Position numbers and translations under genes: made by a program. This document shows, in pieces, positions 20,560 through 29,248 of a stretch of DNA of 64,000 nt (its first letter is position 1; every line of letters begins with the position of its first letter). The notes below the pieces were generated by a model. That model saw nothing but the letters and a program-made list of their open reading frames with translations. It was not told where the DNA came from and made no database searches. Location: the NCBI RefSeq assembly GCF_023500045.1, contig NZ_JAMCOF010000002.1, positions 124,001-188,000 of the forward strand, in the 5' to 3' direction. The stretch comes from Bartonella bilalgolemi (GTDB taxonomy: Bacteria; Pseudomonadota; Alphaproteobacteria; Rhizobiales; Rhizobiaceae).

Positions 20560-20589
20560 GAAACAGAAATTTACTGAGATTTCTGTTTC
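20560..20589 (+). terminator. Terminator-like hairpin after htrA
   Basis: An 11-bp perfect stem, GAAACAGAAAT / ATTTCTGTTTC, with an eight-base loop lies 15 bases past the htrA stop and before the response regulator gene. The following T-run is short, so termination may be partial. Confidence 0.5.
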
Positions 20590-20624
20590 ATTAATCATTT
20601 AATAAAATAATGGAGATGCGTTTT

Positions 20625-21311
20625 ATGAAGATACTCATTATCGAAGATGATCGTGAGACAGGGCGTTATCTCGAAAAAGCATTTTTGGAAGCAGGACATG
20701 CAGCTGACATTGCTTATGATGGAGATACTGGTTATACTTTGGCAGAGACGGTAAATTATGATGTGATGGTTATTGATCGCATGCTTCCGTATCGTGACGG
20801 TCTTTCTATTGTTACTGAGTTGCGTGCAAAAGGCAACGAAACACCAGTTCTTATTCTTTCTGCTTTAGGTCAGGTTGACGATCGTGTAACCGGTTTGCGT
20901 GCAGGTGGAGATGATTATCTAACAAAACCTTATGCTTTTTCTGAACTTCTTGCGCGTGTTGAAGTTTTACAACGGAGAAAAAATCCGAAAGAAGCAGAAA
21001 CTGTTTATTGTGTTGGCGATCTCGAACTTGATCGGTTAGCACATATAGTGAAACGTCGTGACAAGAATATTATGTTGCAACCGCGTGAATTTCGTTTACT
21101 GGAATATTTAATGCGATACTCTGGACAGGTTGTCACTCGTACTATGCTTTTGGAAAATGTTTGGGATTATCATTTTGATCCGCAAACAAATGTTATTGAT
21201 GTTCATATATCTCGTTTAAGAGCAAAAATTGAAAAAGATTTTGATGTTCCACTTTTGCATACAGTTCGTGGGGCAGGATATATGCTAAAGGCACCAGAAA
21301 AAAAAATATGA
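20625..21311 (+). CDS. OmpR-family response regulator
   Basis: This 228-residue two-component regulator has a receiver domain with the acidic pocket IIEDD, the phosphoacceptor Asp in VMVIDRMLPYRDG and the conserved Lys in YLTKPYAFSEL. A winged-helix DNA-binding domain follows (MLQPREFRLLEYLMR, then DVHISRLRAKIEKDF). I chose the ATG at 20625 because GGAG lies about ten bases upstream and it begins directly with the first receiver strand. It overlaps the sensor kinase by four bases. The target genes are not known from sequence; the location next to htrA suggests an envelope-related signal. Confidence 0.9.
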   Translation: MKILIIEDDRETGRYLEKAFLEAGHAADIAYDGDTGYTLAETVNYDVMVIDRMLPYRDGLSIVTELRAKGNETPVLILSALGQVDDRVTGLRAGGDDYLTKPYAFSELLARVEVLQRRKNPKEAETVYCVGDLELDRLAHIVKRRDKNIMLQPREFRLLEYLMRYSGQVVTRTMLLENVWDYHFDPQTNVIDVHISRLRAKIEKDFDVPLLHTVRGAGYMLKAPEKKI

Positions 21312-22699
21312 ACCGTTTAATCAACATGATGCGCACGACAGCGTTGAGGCTTTCTGCGCTCTATATTTTGCTTTTTGGATTAGTTGCAGCGGGACTTTCT
21401 CTTTATATGACGGCATTCGCTATTTCATTACTGATAGATCAAACAGAGCAAGCTTTACGTGAAGAATTAAGGAATATCGAGAATACTTATAATTATGGTG
21501 GACTTCCTTTATTAATGCGTACTATTAATTATCGTTCACGACAACCAGGGGCTTTTCTTTATCTTGTCACCGATCCAATGGGCCGTGTTTTGGCAGGGAA
21601 TGTTGCCCATATCGAACCTGGGCTTCTTCAGTCTAAGGGCTCTCTTTCTCATTCTTTTTTGTATTCACGCTTTGGAGAAAATGACCAAATAAATGAATCC
21701 AATAAACATCGTGCTTTAGCGGTCATTATTGATTTACCCAATGCTATGAAGCTGCTTGTTGGGCGAGATTTGGATGAGCCGGAACGTTTTGTGACAGTTA
21801 TTCGTAAAGCCGTTATGATTGCTCTTGCAGCAATGGTTGGAGGCGCTTTGTTAATATGGTTTTTTATTGGTAGGCGGGCCTTACAAAGGATTGATCGTGT
21901 AACAGATGCATCACAGCGTTTAATGAATGGTGATTTTAGTGGACGCTTACCTGTTTCTGGGGCGGGTGATGAGTTTGATCGACTGTCAGTTAATCTTAAT
22001 GTTATGTTAGATCGCATTGAAGAATTAAACACCGGTTTGCGTCAGGTATCAGATAATATTGCACATGACCTTAAGACACCACTAACTCGTCTCCGAAATC
22101 GTGCTGAAGAAGCTCTTTTAGGAAAAAAAACAGAGCTTGAATATCGTCAGGTTCTGGATGAAGTTATTGCTGAATCGGATTATCTTATTCGTACTTTTAA
22201 TGCTATTTTAATGATTTCGCGTATTGAAGCAGGTAGTTCAATTGAGAATCTTGAAATAATGAATATAAAATTGATTCTTGAAGATGCAGTTGAATTTTAT
22301 GAACCTTTTGCCGAAGAGGCTGGTGTTTTACTTCGATTGGGACATACTTTTGATAAAGAACTCAAGCTGAATCGTGAGCTTATTACACAATCAATTTTTA
22401 ATCTTATTGATAATGCAATCAAATATGCATCTATAGGTGAAAAGAAGGCAGAGGTTTCTTTATCAATGGAGTATGATGGTAGACGTTTGCTCGTTGTAGT
22501 TAGTGATAATGGTCCAGGAATTGCAGAAGATAAACGTGAAAAAGTGATAGAACGGTTTGTTCGTCTTGAAGAAAGTCGCACACAACCTGGTTTTGGTATT
22601 GGTTTAAGTATAGCAAAAGCCGTTATGAAACTTCATGGAGGCGAATTGTTGCTTGAAAATGCAAATCCAGGATTGAGAGCTGTTTTGTTGTTTTCTTAA
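21308..22699 (+). CDS. Sensor histidine kinase, partner of the adjacent regulator
   Basis: This 463-residue inner-membrane kinase has two membrane helices (about residues 16-38 and 163-186) enclosing a periplasmic sensor domain, then a HAMP segment. The phosphoacceptor box is ISDNIAHDLKTPLTRL in frame context (core NIAHDLKTPL). The ATP-binding domain contains NLIDNAIKYA, VSDNGPGIAED and GFGIGLSIAKAVM. Its start overlaps the regulator's end in ATGA, so the two are coupled. The C-terminus stops soon after the last strand. The signal is unknown. Confidence 0.9.
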   Translation: MNRLINMMRTTALRLSALYILLFGLVAAGLSLYMTAFAISLLIDQTEQALREELRNIENTYNYGGLPLLMRTINYRSRQPGAFLYLVTDPMGRVLAGNVAHIEPGLLQSKGSLSHSFLYSRFGENDQINESNKHRALAVIIDLPNAMKLLVGRDLDEPERFVTVIRKAVMIALAAMVGGALLIWFFIGRRALQRIDRVTDASQRLMNGDFSGRLPVSGAGDEFDRLSVNLNVMLDRIEELNTGLRQVSDNIAHDLKTPLTRLRNRAEEALLGKKTELEYRQVLDEVIAESDYLIRTFNAILMISRIEAGSSIENLEIMNIKLILEDAVEFYEPFAEEAGVLLRLGHTFDKELKLNRELITQSIFNLIDNAIKYASIGEKKAEVSLSMEYDGRRLLVVVSDNGPGIAEDKREKVIERFVRLEESRTQPGFGIGLSIAKAVMKLHGGELLLENANPGLRAVLLFS

Positions 22700-22793
22700 T
22701 ATTATTATTGCTTGGTTATTTTATAGGTATTGCCTTGTTCTAATTTTGTAATCCAATAAAATAGAATGAAAATTAAAATGCTTTCTTGATGGA

Positions 22794-25724
22794 ATGCAAA
22801 TGAAAACAGCTTTTTTAAAAACGCGTCTTTTTCCTTTACGCCCTCTTGATGAGAGTGGTTCACAATGGTTAAAAGATATTGAAGAACAAGCAAGGAAAGA
22901 GAATTTAGAATCATTGGTTTCCTATATTGTAGGTGGAGGAGAGCAAGTTGATTTCATCTGTGCGGTCATGACCTTATCTCCTTTTTTGCGTGGAGTTTTG
23001 ATAGCAAATCCCTCTTATCTTAGTCCTTTATTGACTGTAGATATAGAAACAAGGCTAAGTCAAATTATAGCAGATATTGCTGCTGCTGATAGAGCTGAAA
23101 TGATTCATGAAACTTCATTAATGGCGGCTTTAAGGTGCAAAAAAAGAGAAGCACATACTCTTATTGCTTTAGCTGATTTAGCTCGTGTTTTTACTTATAA
23201 GGTTTCTTGTGCATGGCTAACACGTCTTGGTGAAGCAGCATTAGGTGCGGCTTTACGTTTTCTTTTGAGAGAAGCACATGATTGCGGAAAAATAAGTTTA
23301 GCTAACCGTGATACACCAGAGAAAGATTGTGGTTTAATTGTTTTAGGTATGGGAAAATTTGGTGCTGAAGAGCTTAATTATTCTTCTGATATTGATCTGA
23401 TTATTTTAATTGATGAAATGTCTCCTCACGTGGGAGATCTCTATGAAAGTATTGATATATTTTCAAAAATGGTGCGTCGATTAATCCGTATCATTCAAGA
23501 ACGCACTGCTGAAGGGTATGTTTTTCGGCTCGATTTGCGACTCCGACCGGATCCGGGTTCAACACCTTTAGCATTACCTATTAGGACTGCTCTGCGTTAT
23601 TATGAAGGACGTGGTCAAAATTGGGAACGTGCAGCTATGATTAAAGCTCGTCCAGTAGCAGGTGATATTGATGCAGGTTTTAATTTTCTTAAAGAACTTT
23701 CTCCTTATGTATGGCGAAAATATCTAGACTATGCAGCTATTGCTGATATTCATTCTATTAAACGCCAAATCCATACCTATAAAAATTATGGGCAAATTGC
23801 TGCTTATGGTCATAATATTAAGTTGGGACGAGGGGGCATTCGTGAGATTGAGTTTTTTGTGCAAACACAACAGTTAATTGCTGGAGGACGCTTACCTCAA
23901 TTACGTGGACGTGAAACAGTTGAGATGTTAGCAGAGCTTTGCAAGCTTGGTTGGATCGGAGAGGAAATTAAAGATAGTCTTATAAAAAGCTATGCCTTTT
24001 TACGTAATGTTGAACACCGTATTCAAATGCTTGCAGATGAACAAACGCATATTTTGCCAGAAGAAGTTGCTCGATTTACGAGTGTTGCATATTTGATGGG
24101 ATATCAAGAGAGTCGCTGTTTTATTCGTGATTTGTTAGAAACACTTTTGATAGTTGAAAAGCATTATGCTGCACTGTTTGAGCATGAGCAAGAACTTGGC
24201 TTGGAAATTGGTAACTTGGTTTTTACAGGTGAGGAAGATGATCCTGAAACACTTGTTACATTAAGTCGTTTAGGCTTTGAAAGAGCAAGTGATATTTGTC
24301 GTATTATGCGGACATTGCATTGTGGGCGTTATAAGGCGACTCAATCTGCTGAAGCGCGTGAAAGATTAACAGAGCTTACACCAGCACTTTTAAAGGCTTT
24401 TGGTGCTACCAAAAGAGCAGATGAGGCAATGTTGTGTTTTGATAGTTTTTTGCAAGGTTTGCCTTCAGGAATACAGCTTTTTAGTTTATTGCAGTCGAAT
24501 CCACCCCTTTTAGATATGTTGGTTTGTATTATGGGCGCTGCACCGCGTCTTGCGGAGATTATTACACGTACACCACATGTTTTTGATGGGATGCTGGATC
24601 CAGCAATTTTTTCAGAATTACCGACAAAAAATTATTTAGAAAATCGTTTAAAATATTTTCTTGAAGGTGTCACTGCTTATGAAGAAATTCTTGATCATCT
24701 AAGGATTTTTGCTGGTGAACAGCGTTTTTTGATTGGTATTCGGCTTTTGAATGGTACAATTAAGGGAGATAAAGCAGGCCTTGCTTTTACTGCGCTTGCT
24801 GATCTCATGATTGAAAAAACACTTATTGCTGTTCAGGAAGAATTTTTTCATCACCATGGCCATATTAAAGGGGGACGTATTGGTATATTGGGTATGGGTA
24901 AGCTAGGAAGCTGTGAATTAACTGCAGGATCGGATGTTGATCTTATTTTATTGTATGAACATGATGAAGATATAGAAATGTCTGATGGAGAAAAGCCACT
25001 CTATGTCTCTCAATATTATACGCGTTTAACACAACGTTTTGTTTCTGCTTTATCTACTTCTACAAATCAAGGAGTTCTTTATACTGTTGATTTAAGATTA
25101 CGGCCATTGGGTAATAAAGGGCCCATTGCTGTTCCCTTTCAGGTTTTTAGAAAATATCAGCGCCAGGAAGCGTGGATATGGGAACATCTTGCTTTAACCC
25201 GTGCGAGAGGCATAGCCGGAGATGCCGATTTTTTGCGAAAATTAGAAGATGAAGTAGGCGCAATTATTGCACTTCCTTGTGATAAAAAGAGGGTTGCAAA
25301 AGAAGTGAGTGAAATGCGCGCTTTAATTGAAATAGAAAAACCACCAGCGAATCGATGGGATTTAAAAACTATACCTGGTGGTATTATGGATCTTGAATTT
25401 ATTGCTCAATTTGCTCTTATAACTCATGTTATTGATTTTCAAATTGGAGCAACTACAGCTGATATTCTTTCTCGTTTACCACCGGATTTTCTAAGTCAAT
25501 CATTGATTTCTGATTTACATTACGCTTATTGTCTTTATACAAATTTGAGTCAAATTATACGTCTTTGTTTAAATGTTTCTCTTAATCCTGATGATATGCC
25601 ACCTGGATTGAGTGATCTTTTGTTGCGTAGTATAGGTGAGCCTGATTTGCCACGTGTTGAAAAATTAATTGAAGAAATAGGACGATCAGTACGTACAATT
25701 TTTACCCAAGTCATGGGAGGTTAG
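22794..25724 (+). CDS. glnE: Bifunctional glutamine synthetase adenylyl-removing/adenylylating enzyme
   Basis: This 976-residue cytoplasmic enzyme attaches AMP to glutamine synthetase and removes it, tuning ammonia assimilation under control of PII. It has the expected duplicated nucleotidyltransferase core. The N-terminal copy carries GMGKFGAEELNYSSDIDLII near residue 190 and the C-terminal copy carries GMGKLGSCELTAGSDVDLIL near residue 700. Both have the paired aspartates. RLRPDPGSTPLALP and DLRLRPLGNKGPIAVP are matching motifs after each copy. The length is normal. It follows the two-component pair by about 95 bases, as in other Rhizobiales. Confidence 0.95.
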   Translation: MQMKTAFLKTRLFPLRPLDESGSQWLKDIEEQARKENLESLVSYIVGGGEQVDFICAVMTLSPFLRGVLIANPSYLSPLLTVDIETRLSQIIADIAAADRAEMIHETSLMAALRCKKREAHTLIALADLARVFTYKVSCAWLTRLGEAALGAALRFLLREAHDCGKISLANRDTPEKDCGLIVLGMGKFGAEELNYSSDIDLIILIDEMSPHVGDLYESIDIFSKMVRRLIRIIQERTAEGYVFRLDLRLRPDPGSTPLALPIRTALRYYEGRGQNWERAAMIKARPVAGDIDAGFNFLKELSPYVWRKYLDYAAIADIHSIKRQIHTYKNYGQIAAYGHNIKLGRGGIREIEFFVQTQQLIAGGRLPQLRGRETVEMLAELCKLGWIGEEIKDSLIKSYAFLRNVEHRIQMLADEQTHILPEEVARFTSVAYLMGYQESRCFIRDLLETLLIVEKHYAALFEHEQELGLEIGNLVFTGEEDDPETLVTLSRLGFERASDICRIMRTLHCGRYKATQSAEARERLTELTPALLKAFGATKRADEAMLCFDSFLQGLPSGIQLFSLLQSNPPLLDMLVCIMGAAPRLAEIITRTPHVFDGMLDPAIFSELPTKNYLENRLKYFLEGVTAYEEILDHLRIFAGEQRFLIGIRLLNGTIKGDKAGLAFTALADLMIEKTLIAVQEEFFHHHGHIKGGRIGILGMGKLGSCELTAGSDVDLILLYEHDEDIEMSDGEKPLYVSQYYTRLTQRFVSALSTSTNQGVLYTVDLRLRPLGNKGPIAVPFQVFRKYQRQEAWIWEHLALTRARGIAGDADFLRKLEDEVGAIIALPCDKKRVAKEVSEMRALIEIEKPPANRWDLKTIPGGIMDLEFIAQFALITHVIDFQIGATTADILSRLPPDFLSQSLISDLHYAYCLYTNLSQIIRLCLNVSLNPDDMPPGLSDLLLRSIGEPDLPRVEKLIEEIGRSVRTIFTQVMGG

Positions 25725-26083
25725 ATATAATGCTCTTATGTAACCATACATTAACTTTTTAGTATAAAAAAATTAATGTATGTTAAAATAAGCCATGAAT
25801 ATTATAATATTCCCTATTTTTTTCTGCTTAATAAATAAAATTTTTTTATTTTCAATTAGTAAGGCAGGTGAGTTTATTACACAAATAAGCTTCCTTTTAA
25901 GCAGCTATTCTTTTCTTTACTAACTAAAAGCGGTCGTTAATAATATTTCTTATAATTTATTTTTATGTTCAATTTAATATATGCATTTTATATGTAAAAT
26001 TGTAGCTAAAAGGGTAACAGTATTTCACATTTGGAATAAGGTTATTTGTTTATGGGTAGAAGTTTAATTTTTAGAGGATTTTT
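25725..26083. other. Intergenic region glnE to ada-like gene
   Basis: About 360 AT-rich bases. A 10-bp stem, CATACATTAA at 25745-25754 and TTAATGTATG at 25773-25782, lies 20 bases after the glnE stop and is a plausible weak terminator. Nothing else is recognisable apart from the AGAGGA ribosome-binding site just before 26084. Confidence 0.5.
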
Positions 26084-26641
26084 GTGAATTTAACGATATC
26101 ACAAGATATAATAAAGAGGAGAAAAAACAAGAGCAAGCAGGCTGCAGTTATTGTGATGGCTAGGGAAACATCAATAGGGAATCTTATGGTGGTGAAGTCT
26201 CATAAGGGTCTTTGTTATATTGCTTTAGGAGATTTGACTGCACAGTTGTTTCAAGAATTAGAAGTGCGTTTTACCAATATAAAGCACAATGTGGATGATT
26301 TTGCATTGCATCAAGATATAGAGTGTATTGTAGAAATGATTGAAACTCCTAAATTGGTGAAGCATCACAATTTTCGATTAGATATAGATGGCACGGTTTT
26401 TCAGAAGAAAGTTTGGGCTGCGTTATGTGAAGTACAATGTGGAGAAACAATTTCTTATGAAGAGTTAGCACAAAATGTTGGTATGCCAAAAGCATACCGT
26501 GCCGTTGCTAATGCATGTGCATGTAATGAATTAGCATTAGTGATCCCTTGCCACCGTGTAGTTCGTAAGAATGGTGCTCTTTCTGGTTATCGTTGGGGTA
26601 TTCAACGCAAACAAATTTTGCTACAACGTGAGCGATATTAA
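26084..26641 (+). CDS. Methylated-DNA--protein-cysteine methyltransferase (Ada C-terminal type)
   Basis: This 185-residue suicide repair protein removes methyl groups from O6-methylguanine. The acceptor cysteine is in VIPCHRVVRKNGALSGYRWG, and the recognition helix region is YEELAQNVGMPKAYRAVANA. The N-terminal part (GNLMVVKSHKGLCYIALGDL) resembles the linker half of Ada rather than a short Ogt, but the Ada N-terminal zinc domain and AraC-like region are absent. It may be a trimmed Ada. GTG start at 26084 with AGAGGA upstream. It is convergent with the kinase gene, with only four bases between them. Confidence 0.85.
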   Translation: MNLTISQDIIKRRKNKSKQAAVIVMARETSIGNLMVVKSHKGLCYIALGDLTAQLFQELEVRFTNIKHNVDDFALHQDIECIVEMIETPKLVKHHNFRLDIDGTVFQKKVWAALCEVQCGETISYEELAQNVGMPKAYRAVANACACNELALVIPCHRVVRKNGALSGYRWGIQRKQILLQRERY

Positions 26642-26645
26642 AAAT

Positions 26646-28955
26646 TTAATTTTGTTGAATTGGCATTATAATCGTTACAATTGTGCCTTTTCCTTCTTTA
26701 GACGTGATTTCCAGTTTCCCTTTATGTAATTCTAATAAAGAACGGGATATAGCTAATCCAAGGCCTGATCCGGGATGGGTTTTGGTAAATTGATTTTCAA
26801 CTTGTTCAAAGGGTTGTCCAAGTTTTTTGATTGCTTCTTGGGGAATACCAACACCTGTATCTTTAATACTAAAGATAAGGTTATTATTTTTCTGGAAAGC
26901 ACGGATATCAATACTGCCGCCAGAAGGTGTGAATTTAACAGCATTGGAGATAAGATTCAGAAAAATTTGTTTCATAGCGCGGCAATCAACATCAGCGTGA
27001 AGTTTTTGTTCAATATTTGTTGTAAGAGAAATCTTTTTCGCTTGTGCTTGTGGTGTTAGTGTACGAATTGTTTCACTGATAATTGGTTCAAGGTTGATAT
27101 TTTTACGGTTAAGGGTGAATCTTCCAGCTTCGATTTTTGACATATCAAGAATATCATTGATAAGAGTTAGAAGATGGGTTCCTGAATTATGAATATCATG
27201 CATATATTCTTTATAGCGTTGTGAACCGAGGGGGCCAAAGGTAGATTGCAACATGATTTCTGAAAAACCAAGAATAGCATTAAGAGGAGTACGCAATTCA
27301 TGGGAGATATTGGCTAAAAATTCTGATTTAGCTTTGTTAGCACTTTCGGCTCGCTCTTTTTCTTCCTGTAGGCTTTTATTAAGCTTTTCAACTTCTGTAG
27401 CACGTTGTTGAGCATTTCCTCGAGCACGTTTTAGTTCTTGAATAAATGAAAAAAGCCGCCTTTCACTATCTTCAAATTTTTCTTGTTGTTGTTTAAGTTC
27501 AGATATATCAGTACCAACACAAACAAGTCCTCCATCTTGTGTGCGTCTCTCGTTAATTTTTAGCCAGTAGCCATCTGCAGTTTGGCGAATACTCGTTAAG
27601 TTACCAGATTCATCTATTTTGAGGGGATATTCATTGATAGCAGGACGTGACATGGCTTCAACAGTTGCACGTTCGATTCCTGATTGTAGCATTTGTTTAG
27701 GGATAGCAGCATATTCACAAAATTTGCTGTTAGACATAACTAGACGCCCTTCTGAATCCCACAAGACAAAGGATTCAGAAATATTTTCAATCGCATCACG
27801 GATACGAAGATCAGCTTGTGCAGTTTGTTCAACAAATTGATGTTGTTCACTAATATCAAAGGAAATGCCAACCAAGTGAGGTTCTTCTTCATCGGTTACT
27901 TCGGCGCGAATGCGCATCCATACATAGTAGCCTTCAGCGTGACGCATAGGTACATTAATGTCGATATGTTTTTTTTTATTGTCCATTAATTCTTGAGCGA
28001 GTTCAAAAAAATTGGCATCTTTTGGGTCAATGATAGCAGTAATTTGAGAAATTGATAGCAGTGCATTTTGAGGTTCATAGCCAAGCATTTCATACATTGC
28101 TCGTGACCAATAAACGCGCCCACTTGCCATATTCCAATCCCATAATCCACAACGTCCGCGCATCATAGCCATATCAATGCGATTTTGAATTTTTTCTGAA
28201 ATCAGATCTGTATTACGCGCTCGTATGATTTGATTATAATAAGCATAGAGAAGAACTAAAATAGTACTCACTGTTCCTATAAATAAAGTTATATTTAATG
28301 AGAATTTTTTTTGCCATTCCGTATAGATATGTTTTTTTGTTGCACTAATGAATACCCCATATTGGCCATTGTCTGTTTGGTTGAATGAAGCGAGAGCAAG
28401 TTCTTGTCCTATTGTAATTTGTATGATTCCAGTATTTTTTTTGAGAGGCAATGAATCGATATTTTCAGAAATAAAATCTTGTAAAGATTTTTCTGAAATT
28501 ATTTCTGAATTAAATAAGGCTAAGATATTCCCATTGCGATCAAGGATAGCTATCATAGGATTGATATTAGTAAAGCTTTGATGATGAAAGTTTATCAGAA
28601 TATTTTGTAAATGATTATGAGAAAGACTAGCTACTTTTTTTTGCTGAGTAAAAGCCAGTAAATCATAGTTGATTTTATTTACGATAGAGGAGGATAAAAG
28701 AGAAAGTGTAGAGTGCGCATTATTGTCAATTGTATGGCGCCAATCATAAAGTGACGCAAAGCGTATTATTGCTAACACAATCAAAGATATAATAATGGCG
28801 AACGGAATAGAACGTCGTAACCAAGGTTCGATAAAGAGGAGTTTCTGGTAAGTTGAACTAGAAATACGTGCTACTCCTACCTTGCAGTTTGAAGTGCTTG
28901 GTTTTGAATCAGAACGCATTCTTGTGGCCGCGTTATACGCGTCCAATTTAGCCAT
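26646..28955 (-). CDS. PAS-containing sensor histidine kinase, PleC/PdhS-like
   Basis: This 769-residue membrane kinase has two membrane helices (about residues 50-68 and 220-242) around an extracytoplasmic region, two PAS-type domains (about 255-370 and 380-490), a coiled-coil linker, and then the kinase core. The phosphoacceptor box is FLANISHELRTPLNAILGFS, followed by the signature FGPLGSQRYKEYMHDI and LINDILDMSKIEAGRF, characteristic of kinases that act on DivK (PleC, DivJ, PdhS). The ATP-binding domain has NLISNAVKFTPSGG and HPGSGLGLAISRSL. A role in cell-cycle or polarity control is inferred from that similarity. No receiver domain is attached. Confidence 0.85.
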   Translation of the reverse strand: MAKLDAYNAATRMRSDSKPSTSNCKVGVARISSSTYQKLLFIEPWLRRSIPFAIIISLIVLAIIRFASLYDWRHTIDNNAHSTLSLLSSSIVNKINYDLLAFTQQKKVASLSHNHLQNILINFHHQSFTNINPMIAILDRNGNILALFNSEIISEKSLQDFISENIDSLPLKKNTGIIQITIGQELALASFNQTDNGQYGVFISATKKHIYTEWQKKFSLNITLFIGTVSTILVLLYAYYNQIIRARNTDLISEKIQNRIDMAMMRGRCGLWDWNMASGRVYWSRAMYEMLGYEPQNALLSISQITAIIDPKDANFFELAQELMDNKKKHIDINVPMRHAEGYYVWMRIRAEVTDEEEPHLVGISFDISEQHQFVEQTAQADLRIRDAIENISESFVLWDSEGRLVMSNSKFCEYAAIPKQMLQSGIERATVEAMSRPAINEYPLKIDESGNLTSIRQTADGYWLKINERRTQDGGLVCVGTDISELKQQQEKFEDSERRLFSFIQELKRARGNAQQRATEVEKLNKSLQEEKERAESANKAKSEFLANISHELRTPLNAILGFSEIMLQSTFGPLGSQRYKEYMHDIHNSGTHLLTLINDILDMSKIEAGRFTLNRKNINLEPIISETIRTLTPQAQAKKISLTTNIEQKLHADVDCRAMKQIFLNLISNAVKFTPSGGSIDIRAFQKNNNLIFSIKDTGVGIPQEAIKKLGQPFEQVENQFTKTHPGSGLGLAISRSLLELHKGKLEITSKEGKGTIVTIIMPIQQN

Positions 28956-29248
28956 TTCTGGGGTCCTTTAATCATGAATAATGTAACTAGAAAACTGTTT
29001 GATACTTATAACAGTTCAACAAGCCTAATGAATCAAAACAAGAGTCTTCTGTCTAGTCTTTTTTTTAAAAAAAGAATAATTTTACTCTTATGAGTATAAA
29101 TTGTGAAAATTAAAAGAACTTTAATATTACTTATAAATAGGTTAGAATAGCTTATTTATAGGCTTATTGTTATGAAAGCCTTAAAAGAATCAAATTCGAT
29201 TCATTAATAGAGCAATATTACAACGATTTAATTGTCAATATTTTTATT

